Shown here one piece after another: positions 60,649-64,000 of a DNA stretch of 64,000 nt. Numbering within the stretch: the first letter of the stretch is position 1; every line of letters starts with the position of its first letter. This DNA is from Pararhizobium_B sp963760965 (GTDB lineage: Bacteria > Pseudomonadota > Alphaproteobacteria > Rhizobiales > Rhizobiaceae): NCBI GenBank assembly GCA_963760965.1, contig CAVXEW010000002.1, positions 434,001-498,000 on the forward strand, in the 5' to 3' direction. The notes below the pieces were generated by a model that worked only from the letters and a program-made list of their open reading frames with translations, was not told the origin of the DNA and ran no database searches. Both the position numbers and the translations under genes were made by a program.

Positions 60649-61776
60649 ATGAACGCCATGGTCCACGTCGAGACGCTCAAGCTGGCCGACTTTCGAAACT
60701 ACGCGCGGCTGTCGCTCGGCCTCGACAGGCGGCACGTCGTGCTGACGGGCCCCAATGGAGCCGGCAAGACCAATCTCCTCGAGGCCGTTTCCTTTCTCTC
60801 GCCCGGCCGCGGCCTGCGGCGCGCTGCCTATGGCGAAGTCGCCCGCCGGGGCGCGGATGGCGGCTTCTCCGTCTTCGCGGCGCTGGAAGGAATGGCGGGC
60901 CCGGTCGAGATCGGCACAGGAGCGGGAGGTCCGGGGGACGCCGGTTCCCGCAAGGTCCGCATCAACGGAGCCCCCGCAGCCTCTGCCGAAGCCCTGCTCG
61001 AGCATGTGCGCGTACTCTGGCTGACGCCTGCGATGGACAGTCTCTTCACCGGCGCGGCCGGCGACAGGCGGCGCTTTCTCGACCGTCTGGTGCTCTCGAT
61101 CGACCCCGCGCATGGCCGGCGCGCGATCGACTACGAGCGGGCGATGCGCAGCCGCAACCGGCTTCTTTCCGAGGGCCGTCCCGACCCGGCCTGGCTCGAT
61201 GGCCTCGAATTGCAGATGGCGGAACTCGGCAGCGCGATCTCGGCGGCGCGCCGGGAGGTCGTCGCGCTCATCGTCCGGATGATCGAGCGCGGACAGGACA
61301 ACAGCCCCTTTCCGACGGCGTCGCTTGCGCTCGCGGGGTTTCTGGACGAGGAGGCCGACCTGCCCGCGACGGACGCCGAAGAGGCATTCGCAAGGAGGCT
61401 GCGCGAGGGGCGCGGGCGCGACGCCGCGGCGGGCCGCACGCTCGACGGACCCCATCGGGCCGACCTCCTTGTCCGGCACAGCGCAAAGGACATGGAAGCC
61501 GCCCGCTCGTCCACCGGGGAGCAAAAGGCCTTGCTCGTGGGCCTGGTCATGGCGCATGCCCGGCTCGTGACCGAGATGACGGGCTCAACCCCGCTGCTCC
61601 TGCTCGACGAGATCGCCGCACATCTCGACGACAGCCGGCGTGCGGCCCTCTTCGACCTGATCGATGCGCTCGGCGGCCAGGCGCTGATGACGGGGACCGA
61701 CCGCGGCATGTTCGCCGCGCTCGGGGAGCGCGCGCAGTTTCTGGGGCTCCGCGAGGGAGGCCTCGAGGCGGACTGA
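60649..61776 (+). CDS. recF: DNA replication and repair protein RecF
   Basis: A 375-residue SMC-like ATPase that loads RecA at gaps. Walker A GPNGAGKTNLLEA is at 34-46; LADFRNYARLSL is the typical start; the signature motif is SSTGEQKALLVGL near 285 and Walker B PLLLLDEIAAHLD near 312. ATG 60649 is in a weak context; a second ATG three codons on is possible. The dnaA-dnaN-recF order is conserved. Confidence 0.96.
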   Translation: MNAMVHVETLKLADFRNYARLSLGLDRRHVVLTGPNGAGKTNLLEAVSFLSPGRGLRRAAYGEVARRGADGGFSVFAALEGMAGPVEIGTGAGGPGDAGSRKVRINGAPAASAEALLEHVRVLWLTPAMDSLFTGAAGDRRRFLDRLVLSIDPAHGRRAIDYERAMRSRNRLLSEGRPDPAWLDGLELQMAELGSAISAARREVVALIVRMIERGQDNSPFPTASLALAGFLDEEADLPATDAEEAFARRLREGRGRDAAAGRTLDGPHRADLLVRHSAKDMEAARSSTGEQKALLVGLVMAHARLVTEMTGSTPLLLLDEIAAHLDDSRRAALFDLIDALGGQALMTGTDRGMFAALGERAQFLGLREGGLEAD

Positions 61777-61833
61777 GAACAAGCCGCTCGCCGCCCGCTT
61801 CAATCCGGCCGCAAATCGCTCTATGAATGCAAG

Positions 61834-62607
61834 ATGACCATAGAAGCCACCCCGCTCAGCGGCGAGGAACTCGAGCGCTACGCGCGCCACATCGTGCTTT
61901 CCGAAATCGGCGGACCCGGCCAGCAGCGGCTCAGGCGGGCGCGCGTGGCCGTGGTCGGGGCGGGGGGTCTCGGCGCGCCGGCCCTGGAGTATCTCGCAGC
62001 CGCAGGTGTCGGGCACCTGACGGTGATCGACAACGACGCCGTGTCGCTGTCGAACCTGCAACGGCAGATCATCCACGACACGGACGCGGTCGGCATGGCC
62101 AAGGTCGACAGCGCGGCGCGCGCGATCGGCCGAATCAATCCTCACGTCGCCGTCGAACCGATCCGAGACCGGCTGACGATCGAGAACGCCGGCGGCCTCC
62201 TGCGGGGCCACGACGTCGTGCTCGACGGATCCGACAATTTCGAGACGCGCTACGCCGTCGCCGACGCTGCGGCGGAGGCCCGGGTCCCGCTGGTTTCCGG
62301 AGCGGTCGGCCGGTTCGACGGTTCGCTGACGGTGCTCGTGCCCTTTGGACGGGATGCCGAAGGCAGGCGCAACCCCGGCTATCGCGACCTTTTTCCGGCA
62401 CCGCCTCCTGACGGTCTCGTGCCGACCTGCGCAGAAGCCGGCGTGCTCGGCGCGCTCACGGGCGTCGTCGGCACCCTGATGGCAATGGAGGCGATCAAGC
62501 TCATCACGGAGACCGGCGAGCCACTGATCGGGAGGCTGCTCCTCTATGATGCGCTCGCCGTCCGCTTCGAGACGCTTCGTTACGGGGCCCCCGACGATGC
62601 GGGGTGA
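61834..62607 (+). CDS. moeB: Molybdopterin-synthase adenylyltransferase MoeB / ThiF family
   Basis: A 257-residue E1-like enzyme that adenylates the MoaD C-terminus for molybdopterin synthesis. VAVVGAGGLGAPALEYLAAAG (near 38) binds ATP; IDNDAVSLSNLQRQIIHD (near 66) is the ThiF core; catalytic-loop Cys is in VPTCAEAGVLGA. That is its only cysteine: the four zinc Cys of E. coli MoeB are missing (YRDLFP replaces a Cys-X-X-Cys type segment). No rhodanese domain. The last 11 bases overlap the GNAT gene. Confidence 0.9.
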   Translation: MTIEATPLSGEELERYARHIVLSEIGGPGQQRLRRARVAVVGAGGLGAPALEYLAAAGVGHLTVIDNDAVSLSNLQRQIIHDTDAVGMAKVDSAARAIGRINPHVAVEPIRDRLTIENAGGLLRGHDVVLDGSDNFETRYAVADAAAEARVPLVSGAVGRFDGSLTVLVPFGRDAEGRRNPGYRDLFPAPPPDGLVPTCAEAGVLGALTGVVGTLMAMEAIKLITETGEPLIGRLLLYDALAVRFETLRYGAPDDAG

Positions 62608-63085
62608 CACCGGCAGGATCGTGGAAATCGATGCCGGCTTTGCGAACTGGGAGGGGCTGCTGGAGCTGATCCTGCAGGCCTTCGACTACATGGGACCGCT
62701 GATCGATCCTCCCTCCTCCGCCGTCCGGCTGACGCCCGCCGGACTGAAGCGGAAAGGCGAGGAGGAAACGGCGTTCGTGGCCTATGAAGGCCAGGCACTC
62801 GTCGGCTGCGTCTTCTGCAGGGTGGAGCCGGACTGCCTCTACGTCGGGAAGCTTGCCGTGCGCCCGGATCGCCATGGCCGCGGCATCGGGCGGCGGCTGC
62901 TTGCACGAGCGGAAGCCCTTGCACGGTCTCACGACATCGCCGCGTTGCGGCTGCAGACACGCATCGAGCTGAGCGGGAACCATCGCACCTTCGAGGCATG
63001 GGGATTCACGCGGACGAGCGAAACGTCGCACCCCGGCTTCGACCGGCCGACAACCGTCGAGATGCGCAAGTCGATCCAGACATGA
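62597..63085 (+). CDS. GNAT family N-acetyltransferase
   Basis: A 162-residue acetyltransferase. The acetyl-CoA binding motif A is VRPDRHGRGIGRRLLARAEALA (near 92-113, cited in part as RPDRHGRGIGRRLL) after the CLYVGKLAV strand; motif B FEAWGFTRTSE follows. ATG 62597 overlaps moeB, implying coupling; an upstream start inside moeB would add 17 residues. Acceptor substrate unknown. Confidence 0.85.
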   Translation: MRGDTGRIVEIDAGFANWEGLLELILQAFDYMGPLIDPPSSAVRLTPAGLKRKGEEETAFVAYEGQALVGCVFCRVEPDCLYVGKLAVRPDRHGRGIGRRLLARAEALARSHDIAALRLQTRIELSGNHRTFEAWGFTRTSETSHPGFDRPTTVEMRKSIQT

Positions 63086-63094
63086 AAGCCGGGC

Positions 63095-64000
63095 TCACGC
63101 CCGCCCGGGAAGCACCCGGTCCGGCGGGCGATGGCCGTCGAAGAAGGTGCGGATGTTGACGATCACCTTCTCGCCCATGTCGACGCGGCCCTCCATGGTC
63201 GCCGAGCCCATGTGCGGCAGAAGCACTACCTTGCCCTCGGCGGCGAGCTTGACCAGTTTCGGGTCGACCGACGGCTCGTGCTCGAATACGTCGAGGCCGG
63301 CGCCGGCGATGGAGCCGTCGCGCAGGCACTTGATCAACGCCTTCTCGTCGATGATGCCGCCGCGCGAGGTGTTGACGATGTAGCTGCCGGGCTTCATCAG
63401 CGCCAGCCGGCGTGCCGACAGCAGATGGAAGGTCGCGGGCGTCGAAGGGCAGTTGACGGAAATGATGTCCATGCGAGCCAGCATCTGGTCGAGACTGTCC
63501 CAGTAGGTTGCCTCGAGCGCGTCTTCCGTCTCCGCATTGACCCGGTGGCGGTTGTGATAGTGGATCGACAGGCCGAACGCCCTGGCGCGACGGGCCACGG
63601 CACTGCCGATCCGGCCCATTCCCACGATGCCGAGCCGCTTGCCCCAGATGCGCCGGCCGAGCATCCAGGTGGGCGACCAGCCGCCCCATTCCTTGCCGTC
63701 CGTCAGGACGCGGGCCCCCTCCGTCAGCCGCCTCGGCACGGCGAGGATGAGGGCCATGGTCATGTCCGCCGTATCCTCGCTGAGAACATTCGGCGTATTG
63801 GTGACTGTGATGCCTCGCCGGGCGGCGGCGTCGACGTCGATATTGTCCACGCCCGTGCCGAAATTGGCGATCAGCTTCAGCTTCTCGCCTGCCTGGCTTA
63901 TTACGGCGGCGTCGAGACGGTCGGTCACCGTCGGCACGAGGACGTCGCAGGCCTTCATGGCGGCAACCAGCTCGGGCTGGGTCTTCGGCGTGTCGTCGAC
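63095..64000 (-). CDS. D-2-hydroxyacid dehydrogenase (glyoxylate reductase-like), N-terminus beyond the window
   Basis: The C-terminal 301 residues are visible; the frame is still open at the right edge. The NAD site is LGIVGMGRIGSAVARRA; catalytic Arg is in NTSRGGIIDE, Glu in LDVFEHEP and His in LLPHMGSAT, the Arg-Glu-His triad of the family. NFGTGVDNIDVDAA and the long loop GWSPTWMLGRRIWGK fit the glyoxylate/hydroxypyruvate reductase group (GyaR). It converges with the GNAT gene (9-base gap). Confidence 0.9.
   Translation of the reverse strand, partial: VDDTPKTQPELVAAMKACDVLVPTVTDRLDAAVISQAGEKLKLIANFGTGVDNIDVDAAARRGITVTNTPNVLSEDTADMTMALILAVPRRLTEGARVLTDGKEWGGWSPTWMLGRRIWGKRLGIVGMGRIGSAVARRARAFGLSIHYHNRHRVNAETEDALEATYWDSLDQMLARMDIISVNCPSTPATFHLLSARRLALMKPGSYIVNTSRGGIIDEKALIKCLRDGSIAGAGLDVFEHEPSVDPKLVKLAAEGKVVLLPHMGSATMEGRVDMGEKVIVNIRTFFDGHRPPDRVLPGRA

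Overview
This window is high-GC chromosomal DNA from an alphaproteobacterium, most likely of the order Hyphomicrobiales (rhizobia-like). The support is gene content and order: a DUF1217 flagellar-associated protein, the membrane ferritin exporter mbfA behind an Irr-type iron box, hrcA-grpE next to rph, the block ubiE-ubiB-coaBC / mutM / rpsT / dnaA / dnaN / recF / moeB, TTAA-N7-TTAA (CtrA) sites, a GTTC-N7-GTTC (LexA) site, and GANTC (CcrM) sites clustered before dnaA. The genus cannot be fixed from the sequence. No insertion sequence, prophage, integrase, CRISPR array, rRNA or tRNA gene was seen; this is ordinary, densely packed chromosome.

Layout. 1-4 kb: end of an unknown gene, an RskA-type anti-sigma/ECF sigma pair, and a divergent five-repeat DUF1217 protein. 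4-13 kb: argB, an Lrp-type regulator divergent from phenylalanine hydroxylase, a HAD nucleotidase, a LOG-family protein divergent from dapD, mbfA, a DapA-like aldolase/lyase, a hydroxyisobutyrate-dehydrogenase-like enzyme and a CtrA-box-preceded transglutaminase-like peptidase. 13-20 kb: alpha/beta hydrolase, then infC, rpmI-rplT and pheS-pheT, with a Rieske oxygenase gene lying between rplT and pheS. 20-27 kb: accessory genes (TPR sulfotransferase, Gfo/Idh/MocA oxidoreductase, GtrA protein, GT-C-like membrane protein, murein endopeptidase). 27-36 kb: mgsA, glk, ABC exporter, dapB, gpmA, alkyltransferase, nth, CysZ-like protein, adenosine kinase. 36-46 kb: grpE and hrcA leftward; rph, VOC protein, rdgB, hemW, rsmI, yraN, gshB rightward; then comM and cysK. 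46-56 kb: dut, prfC, GFA protein, a second Lrp-type regulator, DUF6356, glutamine amidotransferase, coaBC-ubiB-ubiE leftward, mutM, enoyl-CoA hydratase, rpsT. 56.8-62.6 kb: an 820-base control region and dnaA, dnaN, recF, moeB. The window ends in a GNAT gene and a 2-hydroxyacid dehydrogenase cut by the edge.

The most unusual observation concerns three genes normally expected to be intact (pheT, coaBC, ubiE). Each is broken by one extra T, and in each case deleting that T restores both the expected protein and a GANTC site. A common cause linked to GANTC, such as a base-calling error at methylated sites, explains this better than three independent mutations. Other points of interest are a CtrA box plus five GANTC sites upstream of dnaA, a second perfect CtrA box before a transglutaminase-like peptidase, an AUU start codon for infC, a phased AATTC array between an Lrp regulator and phhA, and a GtrA / GT-C-like pair of unknown glycan function. 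I found no convincing wholly new multi-gene system.
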